Assembly: GCF_003034915.1 (NCBI RefSeq)
Contig: NZ_PZJX01000021.1
Location: 1 to 64,000 of the forward strand
Source: Mesorhizobium helmanticense
GTDB lineage: Bacteria; Pseudomonadota; Alphaproteobacteria; Rhizobiales; Rhizobiaceae
Length of the DNA stretch: 64,000 nucleotides
Reading direction: 5' to 3'
Positions 29,183-41,433 of this stretch are shown in pieces (position 1 is the first letter of the stretch; each line of letters begins with the position of its first letter). Both the position numbers and the translations under genes were made by a program. The notes under the pieces are model-generated. The model made no database searches. It had not been told where the DNA came from and saw only the letters and a program-made list of their open reading frames with translations.

Positions 29183-30100
29183 ATGCCCGAGCTCAATTCA
29201 CGGCAGATCTCACAGCTCCCGCCGCTCGCCGCGATCCGGGTGTTCGAGGCGGTGGCGCGGCATCTGTCCTTCACCAAGGCAGCCGAGGAGCTCGGCATGA
29301 CGCAGGCGGCGGCAAGCTACCAGATCAAGCTTTTGGAAGAGCGTGTCGGCGCGCCTTTGTTCCTGCGCCGCCCCAAGCAGATCGTCTTGACCGAGGCGGG
29401 GCAACGGCTGGCGCCGTCGGTCAGCGAGGCCTTCGCTCTGTTGAGCGGCGCCTATGCCGCCGCGCGCAGCGGCGCCGACGGCGTGCTGTGCGTTTCGACG
29501 CTGCTGACCTTTGCCTCCAACTGGCTGGCCCGGCATCTCGGCTCTTTCCAGGTCGCGCATCCGTCGCTGGCAGTGCGCCTCGACACCTCGAATCGCCTTG
29601 TCGATTTCGCCCGCGAGGACATCGATATCGCCATCCGCTCCGGCGGCGGCACCTGGCCGGGCGTCGAGGTGCACAAGCTTTTCAATGCGGATTTCACGCC
29701 GGTTCTGAGCCCGGCGCTGGCGGCCAGCATCGGCGGTGTCAAGGAGCCGGCCGACCTGCTGCGCCTGCCGATCCTCGATCCCGGCGACATCTGGTGGCGG
29801 GACTGGTTTGTCGCCGCCGGCCTGCCGGTCGAGGAGCTGGCAAAGCGCCCCGGCACCAGCATGGGCGCGCAGGCCTATGAGGCGAACGCCGCCATCGCCG
29901 GCCAGGGCGTGGCGATCGTGACCAGAGCGCTGTTCAAGGCCGAGCTCGCCGATGGCCGCCTGATCCAGCCTTTCGACCTGGTCGGCGACGATGGCCACGC
30001 CTATTGGCTGGTCTATCCCCAGGCGCGGCGCAACGTGCCGAAGATCCGGGCCTTCCGCGACTGGATCCTGGCCGAGATCGCCCGGCAACAGGCAGGCTAA
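29183..30100 (+). CDS. LysR-family regulator, GcvA-like
   Basis: This 305-residue regulator has an N-terminal winged helix (LAAIRVFEAVARHLSFTKAA, then the recognition helix in MTQAAASYQIKLLE) and a periplasmic-binding-like effector domain (about 98-300). An AAGGAG site precedes the ATG. Its targets may be the adjacent small gene or the polyol operon; neither is proven. Confidence 0.85.
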   Translation: MPELNSRQISQLPPLAAIRVFEAVARHLSFTKAAEELGMTQAAASYQIKLLEERVGAPLFLRRPKQIVLTEAGQRLAPSVSEAFALLSGAYAAARSGADGVLCVSTLLTFASNWLARHLGSFQVAHPSLAVRLDTSNRLVDFAREDIDIAIRSGGGTWPGVEVHKLFNADFTPVLSPALAASIGGVKEPADLLRLPILDPGDIWWRDWFVAAGLPVEELAKRPGTSMGAQAYEANAAIAGQGVAIVTRALFKAELADGRLIQPFDLVGDDGHAYWLVYPQARRNVPKIRAFRDWILAEIARQQAG

Positions 30101-30102
30101 AT

Positions 30103-30160
30103 CAAACAGATAGAGATGATGTCGTCCGAAAACCGCTTCACACTTTTCGGCATCGTGCTC
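30103..30160. repeat. RIME-like intergenic repeat B (partial)
   Basis: ATCAAACAGATAGAG is followed by GTCCGAAAACCGCTTCACAC and TTTTCGG..GTGCTC. This is the reverse-oriented core of the element also seen at 3314-3417. The rest of 30161-30370 is a leader of the polyol operon. Confidence 0.6.
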
Positions 30161-30294
30161 CAGGCCAGACGATCGCCGAAGTCCGACGTTTCGCGGCGCG
30201 TACGGCTCATTCCAACCATTTTCCGATATCCCCCAAAACGTCAGGCGCGAGCTGCCGTCGCCTCTTTGTGCTGCGCTGCAGCAACGAATCCGGC

Positions 30295-30323
30295 TTGACA
30301 TAATTAATGGAGAGTGAGTAATT
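30295..30323 (+). promoter_or_regulatory. Candidate promoter of the polyol operon
   Basis: TTGACA at 30295-30300 is a perfect -35 hexamer. GTAATT at 30318-30323, 17 bp on, is a weak -10. It lies 47 bp ahead of the binding-protein gene. AATTGCC next to it resembles motifs upstream of the SorC-type regulator. Confidence 0.35.
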
Positions 30324-30370
30324 GCCCAAAGCCAAGGCAAATGCTCAACTTGGTTTATGGGAGGAATTTA

Positions 30371-31681
<1,311 letters not shown>

Positions 31682-31697
31682 GGCTCCTCCCGGTGCC

Positions 31698-31770
31698 GAG
31701 CCGGTAGCGCATCGCGACCGGCTCCACCGTGACCAGCAGGGCGGCCGCCCGAGTCCCAGTTCGGGCGGCC
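31698..31770 (+). other. Two hairpins between binding-protein and permease genes
   Basis: GAGCCGGT (31698) pairs with ACCGGCTC (ends 31724), and GGCCGCCCGA (31743) pairs perfectly with TCGGGCGGCC (ends 31770). Neither has a T-run. They probably protect the 3' end of the binding-protein message or give partial termination. Confidence 0.6.
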
Positions 31771-31817
31771 ACCTTCACCACCTGAAAATTGTGGCTGACC
31801 TTTGAAGGGTGACCGTC

Positions 31818-32690
31818 ATGGCTACTCAGCAGACCCGTTCGCTTGCCCGCTTCATGATGGCGCCATCCGTGGTGCTGCTGTTCGTCTGGATGATTGTGCC
31901 GCTGGTCATCACCATTTGGTTCTCCTTCCAGCAATACAATCCGCTGAACCCGATCCGCGATGGCTTCATCGGCTTTTCCAACTACGCGCTGTTCTATTCC
32001 AACCCGGCCTTCCTGCAGTCGATCATCAACACGCTTGTCCTCGTGGGCAGCGTTCTGTTGATCACGGTGATCGGCGGCATCGCGCTCGCGCTGCTGATCG
32101 ACCAGCCGATGTGGGGGCAGGGGATCGTCCGCATCCTCGTCATCTCGCCTTTCTTCGTCATGCCGCCGGTTGCGGCCCTTGTGTGGAAGAACATGATCAT
32201 GCATCCGCAATACGGCGTCTTTGCCGACATTGCGCGCTTCTTCGGCGGGCAGCCGATCGACTGGTTCGGGCAATATCCGCTGACCGCCATCATCATCATT
32301 GTCGCCTGGCAGTGGCTGCCCTTTGCGACGCTGATCCTGCTGACCTCCCTTCAATCACTTGATGGCGAGCAGAAGGAAGCCGCTGAGATGGACGGCGCCA
32401 GCTTCGTCAGCCGCTTCATCTATCTGACGCTGCCGCACATGTCGCGCGCCATCACCGTCGTCATCCTGATCCAGACGATCTTCCTGCTGTCGGTCTATGC
32501 CGAAATCCTCGTCACCACCAATGGCGGCCCGGGCTACGCTTCCACCAACCTGCCCTTCCTCGTCTACCAGAAGGCGCTGCTCGAGTTCAAAATCGGCCAG
32601 GCATCCGCCGGTGGCGTGATCGCCGTCATTCTCGCCAACATCGTTGCCTTCTTCGCCATGCGCGCCGTCGGCAAGAACCTGGACAAATAG
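31818..32690 (+). CDS. smoF: Polyol ABC transporter permease 1
   Basis: This 290-residue inner-membrane permease has about six helices and the EAA loop KEAAEMDGASFVSRFIYLTLP that contacts the ATPase. The ATG at 31818 follows a GAAGGG site; a GTG at 31809 is three codons upstream. It is paired with smoG 10 bp downstream. Confidence 0.88.
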   Translation: MATQQTRSLARFMMAPSVVLLFVWMIVPLVITIWFSFQQYNPLNPIRDGFIGFSNYALFYSNPAFLQSIINTLVLVGSVLLITVIGGIALALLIDQPMWGQGIVRILVISPFFVMPPVAALVWKNMIMHPQYGVFADIARFFGGQPIDWFGQYPLTAIIIIVAWQWLPFATLILLTSLQSLDGEQKEAAEMDGASFVSRFIYLTLPHMSRAITVVILIQTIFLLSVYAEILVTTNGGPGYASTNLPFLVYQKALLEFKIGQASAGGVIAVILANIVAFFAMRAVGKNLDK

Positions 32691-32700
32691 GGAGGATAAG

Positions 32701-33525
32701 ATGGCACGTGCAGTCACCACCCAGCACAAGACGATCGCGACCGCGGCCGCCTGGATCGTCGCCCTGCTGATCTTCTTCCCGATCCTCTATACGGTCATCA
32801 CCTCGTTCAAGTCGGAACAGGAGGCGATCCAGGGCTTCAACCTGTTCCCGTCGGGGACCACGGAAAGCTATTCCGAGGTCCAGGCGCAGAGCGGCTATTT
32901 CAAGTTCTTCCTCAACTCGGTGCTGTTGTCGGTCGGCTCGACAATCCTGGCCCTGCTTGTCGCCATACCGGCGGCGTGGTCGATGGCCTTCTCGCCGACC
33001 AAGCGCACCAAGGACATATTGATGTGGATGCTGTCCACCAAGATGATGCCGGCGGTCGCCGTGCTGTTTCCCATCTATCTGATCTTCCGCGACACCGGAT
33101 TGCTGGACAGCCGCATCGGCCTGATGATCATGCTGATGCTGATCAACCTGCCGATCGTGGTGTGGATGCTCTACACCTACTTCCGCGAAATCCCGGGCGA
33201 GATCCTGGAGGCAGCGCGCATGGACGGCGCCTCGCTGTGGAACGAGATCGTCTATGTGCTGACGCCGATGGCGGTGCCGGGCATCGCCTCGACTATGCTC
33301 CTCAACATCATCCTGGCCTGGAACGAGGCGTTCTGGACCATCCGGCTGACCACCACCGAAGCCGCACCGCTCACCGCCTTCATCAGCTCCTTCTCCAGTC
33401 CGCAAGGCCTGTTCTGGGCGAAACTGTCGGCAGCCTCGACACTGGCGATCGCGCCGATCCTGATCATGGGCTGGTTCAGCCAGAAGCAGCTGGTGCGCGG
33501 CCTGACATTTGGTGCCGTGAAGTAG
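32701..33525 (+). CDS. smoG: Polyol ABC transporter permease 2
   Basis: This 274-residue permease of the MalG type has six predicted helices and the EAA-loop sequence ILEAARMDGASLWNEIVYVL. The start has a GGGAGGA site directly before it. It forms a heterodimer with the smoF product and is energised by the smoK ATPase. Confidence 0.88.
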   Translation: MARAVTTQHKTIATAAAWIVALLIFFPILYTVITSFKSEQEAIQGFNLFPSGTTESYSEVQAQSGYFKFFLNSVLLSVGSTILALLVAIPAAWSMAFSPTKRTKDILMWMLSTKMMPAVAVLFPIYLIFRDTGLLDSRIGLMIMLMLINLPIVVWMLYTYFREIPGEILEAARMDGASLWNEIVYVLTPMAVPGIASTMLLNIILAWNEAFWTIRLTTTEAAPLTAFISSFSSPQGLFWAKLSAASTLAIAPILIMGWFSQKQLVRGLTFGAVK

Positions 33526-33575
33526 GGACGTTGCTCGAAGCATCTGGCGAAAAATAACCCCTCGGGGAGGAAACC

Positions 33576-34576
<1,001 letters not shown>

Positions 34577-34580
<4 letters not shown>

Positions 34581-35347
34581 GACTGAAGGGTAAATCGGCG
34601 CTGATCACCGGATCGGCGCGCGGCATCGGCAAGGCCTTCGCCGAAGCCTATGTTCGCGAAGGCGCCACGGTGGCGATTGCCGACATCAATCTCGAAGCGG
34701 CGGAAAAGACCGCGTCCGAGATCGGCAAAAATGCCTATGCGCTCAGGCTCGACGTCGCCGACCTGTCCTCGATCGAGGCGGCGGTCAAGGCCGTCGAGGC
34801 CAGGACCGGCGGATTGGACATACTGATCAACAACGCCGCGCTTTTCGACCTGGCGCCGATCGGCGAGATCACCAAGGCGAGCTACGAAAAGCTGTTTTCC
34901 GTCAATGTCGGCGGCACGCTGTTCATGCTGCAGGCCGCGAGCCGCGCGATGATCGCCAGGGGCAAGGGCGGCAAGATCATCAACATGGCGAGCCAGGCCG
35001 GCCGGCGTGGCGAACCTCTGGTCGCCGTCTATTGCGCCACCAAGGCCGCCGTCATTTCGCTCACCCAGTCGGCCGGGCTTGCCCTGATCAAGCACCGCAT
35101 CAACGTCAACGGCATCGCGCCCGGTGTCGTCGACAGCGATATGTGGGACGAGGTCGATGCGCTGTTCGCCAAATACGAGAACCGACCGAAGGGCGAAAAG
35201 CGGCGGCTGGTCGGCGAAGGCGTGCCTTATGGCCGCATGGGCAAGCCGGAAGACTTGACAGGCATGGCCGTGTTCCTGGCCAGCGACGAGGCCGACTACA
35301 TCGTCGCCCAGACCTACAATGTCGACGGCGGCCAGTGGATGAGTTGA
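34577..35347 (+). CDS. smoS: SDR-family polyol (sorbitol-type) dehydrogenase
   Basis: This 256-residue short-chain dehydrogenase has the cofactor motif GSARGIG (12-18), NNAA and the catalytic Tyr152-X3-Lys156 (YCATK). It probably oxidises a hexitol to a ketose with NAD+. The GTG start overlaps the smoK stop by 4 bp, so translation is coupled. Symbol by similarity to rhizobial smoS. Confidence 0.85.
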
Positions 35348-35360
35348 GGGGGTGATGGCA

Positions 35361-35392
35361 CTCTTCTCCCCGTCCCTCCACGGGGAGAAGAG
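35361..35392 (+). other. Strong hairpin between smoS and mtlK
   Basis: CTCTTCTCCCCGT (35361-35373) pairs perfectly with ACGGGGAGAAGAG (35380-35392) around a six-base loop. It is a CTTCTCCCCGT-type palindrome of the sort dispersed in rhizobial genomes. No T-run follows, so transcription into mtlK probably continues. Confidence 0.55.
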
Positions 35393-35418
35393 CTGTCCCG
35401 CCAAAGGGTAAAAAGCCG

Positions 35419-36897
35419 ATGACCGTGAAACTTTCTTCGTCAAGCCTCGCCAATCTTCCTGCCAAGGTTGCTGGCCCGAAATACGATCGCGCCGCGCTGA
35501 AGGCCGGTATCGTGCATTTCGGCGTCGGCAATTTCCATCGCTCGCATCAGGCGGTCTATCTCGACGACCTGTTCAATTCGGGTGCTGGCCATGACTGGGC
35601 AATCGTCGGCGCCGGCGTATTCGAAGGCGAGAAGGTCGGCCGTGGCAAGCTTGAAGAGCAGGACTGGCTGACCACTGTCGTCGAGCAGGATAGCGGCCAT
35701 ATGAGCGCTCGCGTCACCGGCGTCATGATCGACTTCCTGATGCCGGGCGATGCCAAGGCGATCATCGAGCAGCTTGCCGATCCGGCAATCAGGATCGTCT
35801 CGCTGACCATCACCGAGGGCGGCTATTTCATCGACCCCGCGTCGGGCCTGTTCAATCCCGCCCATCCCGACATCGTCGCCGACGCTCAGCCGGGTGCTGT
35901 ACCGAAGACTGTCTTCGGCATCATCCTTGCCGGCCTGGTGCGCCGTCGCGATGACGGCATCGTGCCGTTCACGGTCATGTCCTGCGACAACATCCCTCAC
36001 AATGGCCACGTCACATCCGATGGCGTCATCGGCCTCGCCCGTCTGATCGACGAGGATCTCGCCGACTGGATCAGCCAGAACGTCGCCTTCCCGAATGGCA
36101 TGGTCGACCGCATCACCCCGGCCACCACCGATCGCGAGCGCGGCATATTGGCCAGCGAGTTCGGCCTTGAGGACAACTGGCCGGTGTTCTGCGAGCCGTT
36201 CCGCCAATGGGTGCTGGAGGATCATTTCACCGACGGCAGGCCACCGCTGGAAAAGGTCGGCGTGCAGTTCGTCAGGGATGTCGCTCCCTATGAGCTGATG
36301 AAGATCCGCATCCTCAATGGCGGCCATGCCACCATTGCCTATCCGGCCGGGCTGATGGACATCCATTTCGTCCATGAGGCGATGCAGGAGCCGCTGGTGC
36401 GCGACTTTCTTGCCAAGCTGGAGCATGATGAGATCATCCCGACGGTGCCGCCGGTGCCGGACACGAAGCTGGAAGACTACTATCAGCTCATCGAGAGCCG
36501 CTTCTCCAACCCGAAGATCGGCGACACCATCCGCAGGCTTTGTCTCGACGGCTCCAACCGCCAACCGAAATTCATCATTCCGACCATTGCCGACCGGCTG
36601 AAGGCGGGAAAGTGTATCACCGGTCTCGCGCTGGAATCAGCGCTCTGGTGCCGTTATTGCTTCGGCACGACGGATAGCGGCGCCATCATCGAGCCCAACG
36701 ATCCGAGCTGGGACCGGCTGCAGACGACGGCAAAAGCGGCAAAGGATGCGCCGGCCGCCTGGCTTGCCATGGAGGACATCTATGGTGACGTCGGCCGCTC
36801 GGCGCCTTTCGCCGAAGCCTTCGCGCGCGCGCTCGAGCTGCTCTGGGCGAACGGAGCGCGCGCGACGCTGACGCAGTATCTCGCCGGCAAGCTCTGA
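35419..36897 (+). CDS. mtlK: Mannitol dehydrogenase family protein
   Basis: This 492-residue polyol-specific long-chain dehydrogenase has an N-terminal nucleotide-binding start VHFGVGNFHRSHQ and the catalytic K-X4-N-X2-H pattern at Lys295, Asn300 and His303 (KIRILNGGH). It oxidises D-mannitol to fructose or D-arabinitol to xylulose. It is part of the polyol operon, 71 bp after smoS. Confidence 0.9.
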   Translation: MTVKLSSSSLANLPAKVAGPKYDRAALKAGIVHFGVGNFHRSHQAVYLDDLFNSGAGHDWAIVGAGVFEGEKVGRGKLEEQDWLTTVVEQDSGHMSARVTGVMIDFLMPGDAKAIIEQLADPAIRIVSLTITEGGYFIDPASGLFNPAHPDIVADAQPGAVPKTVFGIILAGLVRRRDDGIVPFTVMSCDNIPHNGHVTSDGVIGLARLIDEDLADWISQNVAFPNGMVDRITPATTDRERGILASEFGLEDNWPVFCEPFRQWVLEDHFTDGRPPLEKVGVQFVRDVAPYELMKIRILNGGHATIAYPAGLMDIHFVHEAMQEPLVRDFLAKLEHDEIIPTVPPVPDTKLEDYYQLIESRFSNPKIGDTIRRLCLDGSNRQPKFIIPTIADRLKAGKCITGLALESALWCRYCFGTTDSGAIIEPNDPSWDRLQTTAKAAKDAPAAWLAMEDIYGDVGRSAPFAEAFARALELLWANGARATLTQYLAGKL

Positions 36898-36911
36898 GAT
36901 CGGCCACCGCG

Positions 36912-37595
36912 ATGGCGCCCGAACTGGTCATTTTCGACTGTGACGGCGTGCTGGTCGACAGCGAGGCGCTGTCGGTCGCCGCACTGCTCGGCATGATCGC
37001 GCTCGCCGGCGGTACGCTCGGCGAGGATGCGGCCTACGAGCATTTCCTCGGCAGGAGCATGAAGAGCGTCCGCGAAATCCTCGGCCGCGACTTCGGGCTC
37101 GACATCACCGACGGGCATCTCACCGCGATGCGCGTCGAGCTGATGCGCAAATTTCGCGAGGAGCTGAAGCCGATGCCCGGCATCACGGAAGTACTGCCCA
37201 GGCTCGGCGTGCCATACTGCGTCGCCTCATCCGGTACGCTCGATCGCATCCGCTATGCGCTCGACATAACCGGGCTGCTCGAGCTCATGGAGCCGCATCT
37301 GTTCAGCGCCACCATGGTCGCGCGTGGCAAACCCGCGCCCGACCTCTTCCTTCACGCTGCAGCCAGCATGCGGGCACATCCGAGGAACTGCCTCGTCGTC
37401 GAGGACAGTCCGGCGGGCATCGCGGCGGCGCGGGAGGCGGGCATGCGCGTCTTTGCCTTCACCGGCGGCTCGCATGCCGGCAACCCGGCCTTGAAAGCGC
37501 GGCTTGCGTCGAGTGAGCCGGACTTTATATTCGCTGACATGCTGCAATTGCCCGATCTGATTGCAGGCCTGGGAGCGAGAGTAAAAGCATCTTGA
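36912..37595 (+). CDS. HAD-superfamily sugar phosphatase-like protein
   Basis: This 227-residue protein has motif I FDCDGVLVDSE (Asp9, Asp11), motif II VASSGT, GKPAPDLF and VVEDSPAGI. It is a cap-type HAD enzyme such as a sugar-phosphate phosphatase or mutase. It lies 14 bp after mtlK and overlaps the kinase start. A proofreading or side-pathway role for the polyol unit is inferred. Confidence 0.82.
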   Translation: MAPELVIFDCDGVLVDSEALSVAALLGMIALAGGTLGEDAAYEHFLGRSMKSVREILGRDFGLDITDGHLTAMRVELMRKFREELKPMPGITEVLPRLGVPYCVASSGTLDRIRYALDITGLLELMEPHLFSATMVARGKPAPDLFLHAAASMRAHPRNCLVVEDSPAGIAAAREAGMRVFAFTGGSHAGNPALKARLASSEPDFIFADMLQLPDLIAGLGARVKAS

Positions 37596-39178
37596 CCAAC
37601 AGTTTCGTTTGCGCGGTCGACGTCGGCACCGGGAGCGCCCGTGCGGGCATTCTCGACACCAAAGGCACCTTGCTCGGTCGCGCCGAGCGTCCAATCGCCA
37701 TGAACCAGCCCAAGGCCGATCACGCCGAGCACAATTCCGAGGACATCTGGTCGGCGGTCTGTGTTGCCGTACGCGCCGCGCGCGAAAAATCGGGCGTGAC
37801 GGCGAACGACATTGTCGGCATCTCCTTCGACGCCACCTGCTCGCTGGTGGTGCGCGACAAGGACGGCAGCCAGCTCAGCGTATCCGTCACCGGTGAAAGG
37901 CGCTGGGATACAATCGTCTGGCTCGATCACCGCGCCATTGCCGAGGCCGACGAATGCACCAAAAGCGGCCATGCCGTGCTCGACTATATTGGCGGCGTCA
38001 TGTCGCCGGAGATGGCGACGCCGAAGCTGATGTGGCTGAAGCGTAACCTGCCCGGCACATGGAATGAAGCCGGCTACCTTTTTGATCTTACCGATTTCCT
38101 CACCTGGAAAGCGACGGGATCGCTTGCCCGCTCGCAATGCACGCTGACCGCGAAATGGACCTATCTGGCGCATGAGGAAACCGGTTGGCGGCGCGATTTC
38201 TTCGAGACGGTGGGGCTAGCGGATCTCTTCCAGCACGGCAATCTGCCAGAGAAGGCAAGCCCGGTAGGGACCGATATAGGCGCTCTCTCCGCCGAAGCGG
38301 CGGCGGAGCTTGGCCTGACCGAAAAGTGCCGGGTGGGAGCCGGAGTCATCGACGCCTATGCCGGCGCGCTCGGCGTGCTCGGCGGTTTCGCCGGTGATGA
38401 CAAGAATATCGGCCGGCACCTGGCATTGATCGCCGGCACATCGTCCTGCGTCATGGCGATGTCGCCCGACCCGCAGCCTTTCGCCGGCGTCTGGGGCCCG
38501 TATTATGGCGCGGCGCTTCCCGGCCTCTGGCTGTCGGAAGGCGGCCAGTCGGCCACTGGCGCACTGCTCGACCATATCATCCGCTGGCACGGCGCCGGCG
38601 GCGAGCCGGACGCCACCATGCATGCCAGGATCGCCCGGCGTGTCGCCGAACTGCGCGCCGCCGACGGCGAAAACCTGGCGGCAAGGCTGCATGTGCTGCC
38701 GGATTTCCACGGCAACCGCTCACCGCTCGCCGACCCGCATGCGGTCGGCGTTATCAGCGGGCTGACGCTCGATTCCTCCTTCGACAGCCTGTGCAAGCTC
38801 TATTGGCGCACCGCCGTCGGCATCGCGCTCGGCGTGCGCCATGTGCTGGAGGCGCTGAACGAGAACGGCTATCTGATCGACACGCTGCATGTTACCGGCG
38901 GTCACACCAAGAACCCGCTTCTGATGGAACTTTATGCCGACGCCACCGGCTGCACCGTGGTCGAGCCGCTCGCCGACGAGGCGGTGCTGCTCGGCACCGG
39001 CATGGTGGCGGCCACCGCCGCCGGGCTTTTTCCCGATCTGAATGCTGCTTGCGTCGCCATGCAGCAGGGCGGCAAGAAGCGGCTGTCGAATCCGGCAGCC
39101 AGCGGCCGGTTCGACCGCGACTACCGCGTGTTCCTCGAGATGCATCGGCAGAGGCAGGCGCTGGACGAAATCAGATAG
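37592..39178 (+). CDS. FGGY-family carbohydrate kinase (ribulokinase-like)
   Basis: This 528-residue kinase has DVGTGSARAGI at the N-terminus (phosphate-1 motif), AGTSSCVMAM and the C-terminal LHVTGGHTKN segment, which fit the D-ribulokinase/FGGY branch. It probably phosphorylates the ketose made by the upstream dehydrogenases. A TTG start overlaps the HAD stop by 4 bp. It is the last gene of the polyol operon. Confidence 0.85.
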   Translation: MTNSFVCAVDVGTGSARAGILDTKGTLLGRAERPIAMNQPKADHAEHNSEDIWSAVCVAVRAAREKSGVTANDIVGISFDATCSLVVRDKDGSQLSVSVTGERRWDTIVWLDHRAIAEADECTKSGHAVLDYIGGVMSPEMATPKLMWLKRNLPGTWNEAGYLFDLTDFLTWKATGSLARSQCTLTAKWTYLAHEETGWRRDFFETVGLADLFQHGNLPEKASPVGTDIGALSAEAAAELGLTEKCRVGAGVIDAYAGALGVLGGFAGDDKNIGRHLALIAGTSSCVMAMSPDPQPFAGVWGPYYGAALPGLWLSEGGQSATGALLDHIIRWHGAGGEPDATMHARIARRVAELRAADGENLAARLHVLPDFHGNRSPLADPHAVGVISGLTLDSSFDSLCKLYWRTAVGIALGVRHVLEALNENGYLIDTLHVTGGHTKNPLLMELYADATGCTVVEPLADEAVLLGTGMVAATAAGLFPDLNAACVAMQQGGKKRLSNPAASGRFDRDYRVFLEMHRQRQALDEIR

Positions 39179-39186
39179 TTTCGCCG

Positions 39187-39765
39187 CTATCTCTGGTTCC
39201 AGCGCCGGACGACCGGTTCGCCAAGGTCGTGCTCGTAGCCGAGCACGCATATGCTGGCGGTATCCAGTACGAAGAGAGCGCCGTCTTGCGGCGGCAGGCC
39301 GAGCCAGCGCGCCGCCAGCACCCGCAGGAAATGCGCGCTTGAAAATACCAGGACATTGCCGTTGACGGCGCGCAATTCGCTGACGATCCGGTCCGCCCTC
39401 GCGCCGGCATCCTGCGCCATCTCGCCGTCCGGACAACCGTCGCGAAAAAGCCGCCAGCCCGGCCGCTCGGCAAGGATCTGCTTCGTGGTCAGCCCTTCGT
39501 AGGCGCCATAATCCCACTCCGCCAGGTCTGGCTTTTTGAGCCCGGCCGCACCGAAGCCGGCCAGCGCGCAGGTCCTGAAGGCGCGCTGTGACGGGCTCGA
39601 CCACACGGCCTGGAACGACAGGCCTTGCAGGCGCCCGGCTAACCGCCGGGCGGCCTCCTCGCCGGCAGGCGTCAACGGTATGTCGGTTCGCCCCGTGTGC
39701 TTTCCCGACGCACTCCATTCGGTCTCGCCGTGCCGAACCAGGGTGATTTCCGCAAACCCGCTCAT
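39187..39765 (-). CDS. Histidine phosphatase (phosphoglycerate mutase-like) protein
   Basis: This 192-residue protein has the RHGE motif LVRHGETEWS near residue 10 with the phosphorylated His, and the second catalytic His in FSSAHFLRVLA. Cofactor-independent small members are broad phosphatases. The start at 39765 is chosen because the GAAAGG site is 8 bases upstream; Met at 39771 is too close to it. Confidence 0.85.
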   Translation of the reverse strand: MSGFAEITLVRHGETEWSASGKHTGRTDIPLTPAGEEAARRLAGRLQGLSFQAVWSSPSQRAFRTCALAGFGAAGLKKPDLAEWDYGAYEGLTTKQILAERPGWRLFRDGCPDGEMAQDAGARADRIVSELRAVNGNVLVFSSAHFLRVLAARWLGLPPQDGALFVLDTASICVLGYEHDLGEPVVRRWNQR

Positions 39766-40029
39766 GCGCATGCCTTTCGACTGCCGTTCGGCAGGACTGC
39801 CGGTGACGCAAACCATAGCGGCTTCCGCGGCGCCCCCAAAGAGCGTGTTTGAAAATCGCTCCGCATGCTGGCTTAACCCTTGCCGATACCAGCCTCTTGC
39901 CATGGCGGCTCATTTCATGGACAAGCCATGCCGTTAATGCGGAATCTAGACCGACCACGGTCATTTTCCGCGCTGAGACGCGGCTTCCGGCTCTTTTCGC
40001 CGACGCGCCGCAATCGGATAGGCGAAACA

Positions 40030-41433
40030 ATGTCTGTGATGGAAGCCGGCGCTTGCGCACCGGAAAATCTTTGGCGTCAGGAAATCAGGGCGATGCTGGC
40101 GCTCGCCTGGCCGATGGTGCTGACCAATCTCGGCCAGACCGCGATGACCGCCACCGACGTCATGATGATGGGCCGGCTGGGGCCGGACACGCTGGCCAGC
40201 GGCGCGCTCGGCGCCAATCTCTATTTCATGCCGATGATCTTCGGGCTCGGCCTGATGCTGGCGACCTCGCCGATGATGGCGACCGAGCTTGGCCGCCGCC
40301 GCCATTCCGTGCGCGACCTGCGCCGCACCGTGCGGCAAGGCCTGTGGCTGGCGATCCTCATCTCAATTCCGATCTGGATCGTGCTTTGGTACGGCGAGGC
40401 AATTTTGCTCGCCATGGGCCAGGAACCGGCGCTGGCGCATCAGGCCGGCATCTACCTGCGTTGGCTGGAATGGGCGGTGCTGCCCTTCTACGGCTATATC
40501 GTGCTGCGTTCGTTCATTTCGGCGCTGGAGCGGCCGGGCTGGGCGCTGGTCATCGTCTTCGTTGCCGTCGCCTGCAATGTCCTCTTCAACTGGATGTTCA
40601 TGTTCGGCAATCTCGGCGTGCCGGCGATGGGCATTGCTGGGTCCGGCCTCGCCACTACGCTGTCCAGTATGCTGATGTTCGCCGGCATGGCGGCGGTGCT
40701 GTTGCTCGAGCCGAAGTTTCGCCGCTACCGCATGTTCGGGCGCTTCTGGCGGGCCGACTGGCCGCGCTTCAAGGGGCTGTTGCGGCTCGGCCTGCCGATC
40801 GCCGGCATCCTTGCCTTCGAGGTGACGATCTTCAACGCGGCGGCTCTGCTCATGGGTCTGATCGATGCGGACTCACTTGCCGCGCACGCCATCGCCATCC
40901 AGATCGCCTCGATCTCCTTCATGGTGCCGCTCGGCCTCAATCAGGCGGCGACCGTACGCGTCGGGCTGGCACACGGTGCCGGCAATCGGGAAGGCGTTTC
41001 CCGCGCCGGCTGGACCGCCTTCGTCATCGGCGTGTCCTTCATGGCGCTGACGGGACTGGTGATGATCCTGTGGCCGCGGCTCTTGATCAGCGCCTTCATC
41101 GATCTCGGCAATCCGGCCAATACGAGAGTGATCGCCCTTGCCGTATCATTTCTGGCCTTTGCCGCGCTGTTCCAGATTTTCGACGGCGCGCAGGCCGTGG
41201 CCGCCGGCATGCTGCGCGGCCTGCACGACACCAAGGTGCCGATGATCTACGCCGCGATCGGCTATTGGGGCGTCGGCCTGCCGCTCGGCGTGCTGCTGGC
41301 GTTCGATTTCGGTTTCAACGGTGTCGGCATCTGGATCGGCCTGTCGTCGGGATTGGCCGCGGTGGCGGCGCTGCTCATGGTCCGCTGGCTGCGGCGCGAC
41401 CGCATCGCGCCGCCGCTGGCGTTTGGTCATTGA
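40030..41433 (+). CDS. MATE-family multidrug/cation efflux transporter
   Basis: This 467-residue protein has twelve predicted helices in two related halves (LAWPMVLTNLGQTAM near 24 and LRLGLPIAGILAFEV near 253), typical of NorM-type MATE pumps. It exports cationic compounds against Na+ or H+. The start at 40030 sits just before the first helix; a frame reaching back to 39880 would add a non-homologous basic stretch. Confidence 0.88.
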   Translation: MSVMEAGACAPENLWRQEIRAMLALAWPMVLTNLGQTAMTATDVMMMGRLGPDTLASGALGANLYFMPMIFGLGLMLATSPMMATELGRRRHSVRDLRRTVRQGLWLAILISIPIWIVLWYGEAILLAMGQEPALAHQAGIYLRWLEWAVLPFYGYIVLRSFISALERPGWALVIVFVAVACNVLFNWMFMFGNLGVPAMGIAGSGLATTLSSMLMFAGMAAVLLLEPKFRRYRMFGRFWRADWPRFKGLLRLGLPIAGILAFEVTIFNAAALLMGLIDADSLAAHAIAIQIASISFMVPLGLNQAATVRVGLAHGAGNREGVSRAGWTAFVIGVSFMALTGLVMILWPRLLISAFIDLGNPANTRVIALAVSFLAFAALFQIFDGAQAVAAGMLRGLHDTKVPMIYAAIGYWGVGLPLGVLLAFDFGFNGVGIWIGLSSGLAAVAALLMVRWLRRDRIAPPLAFGH

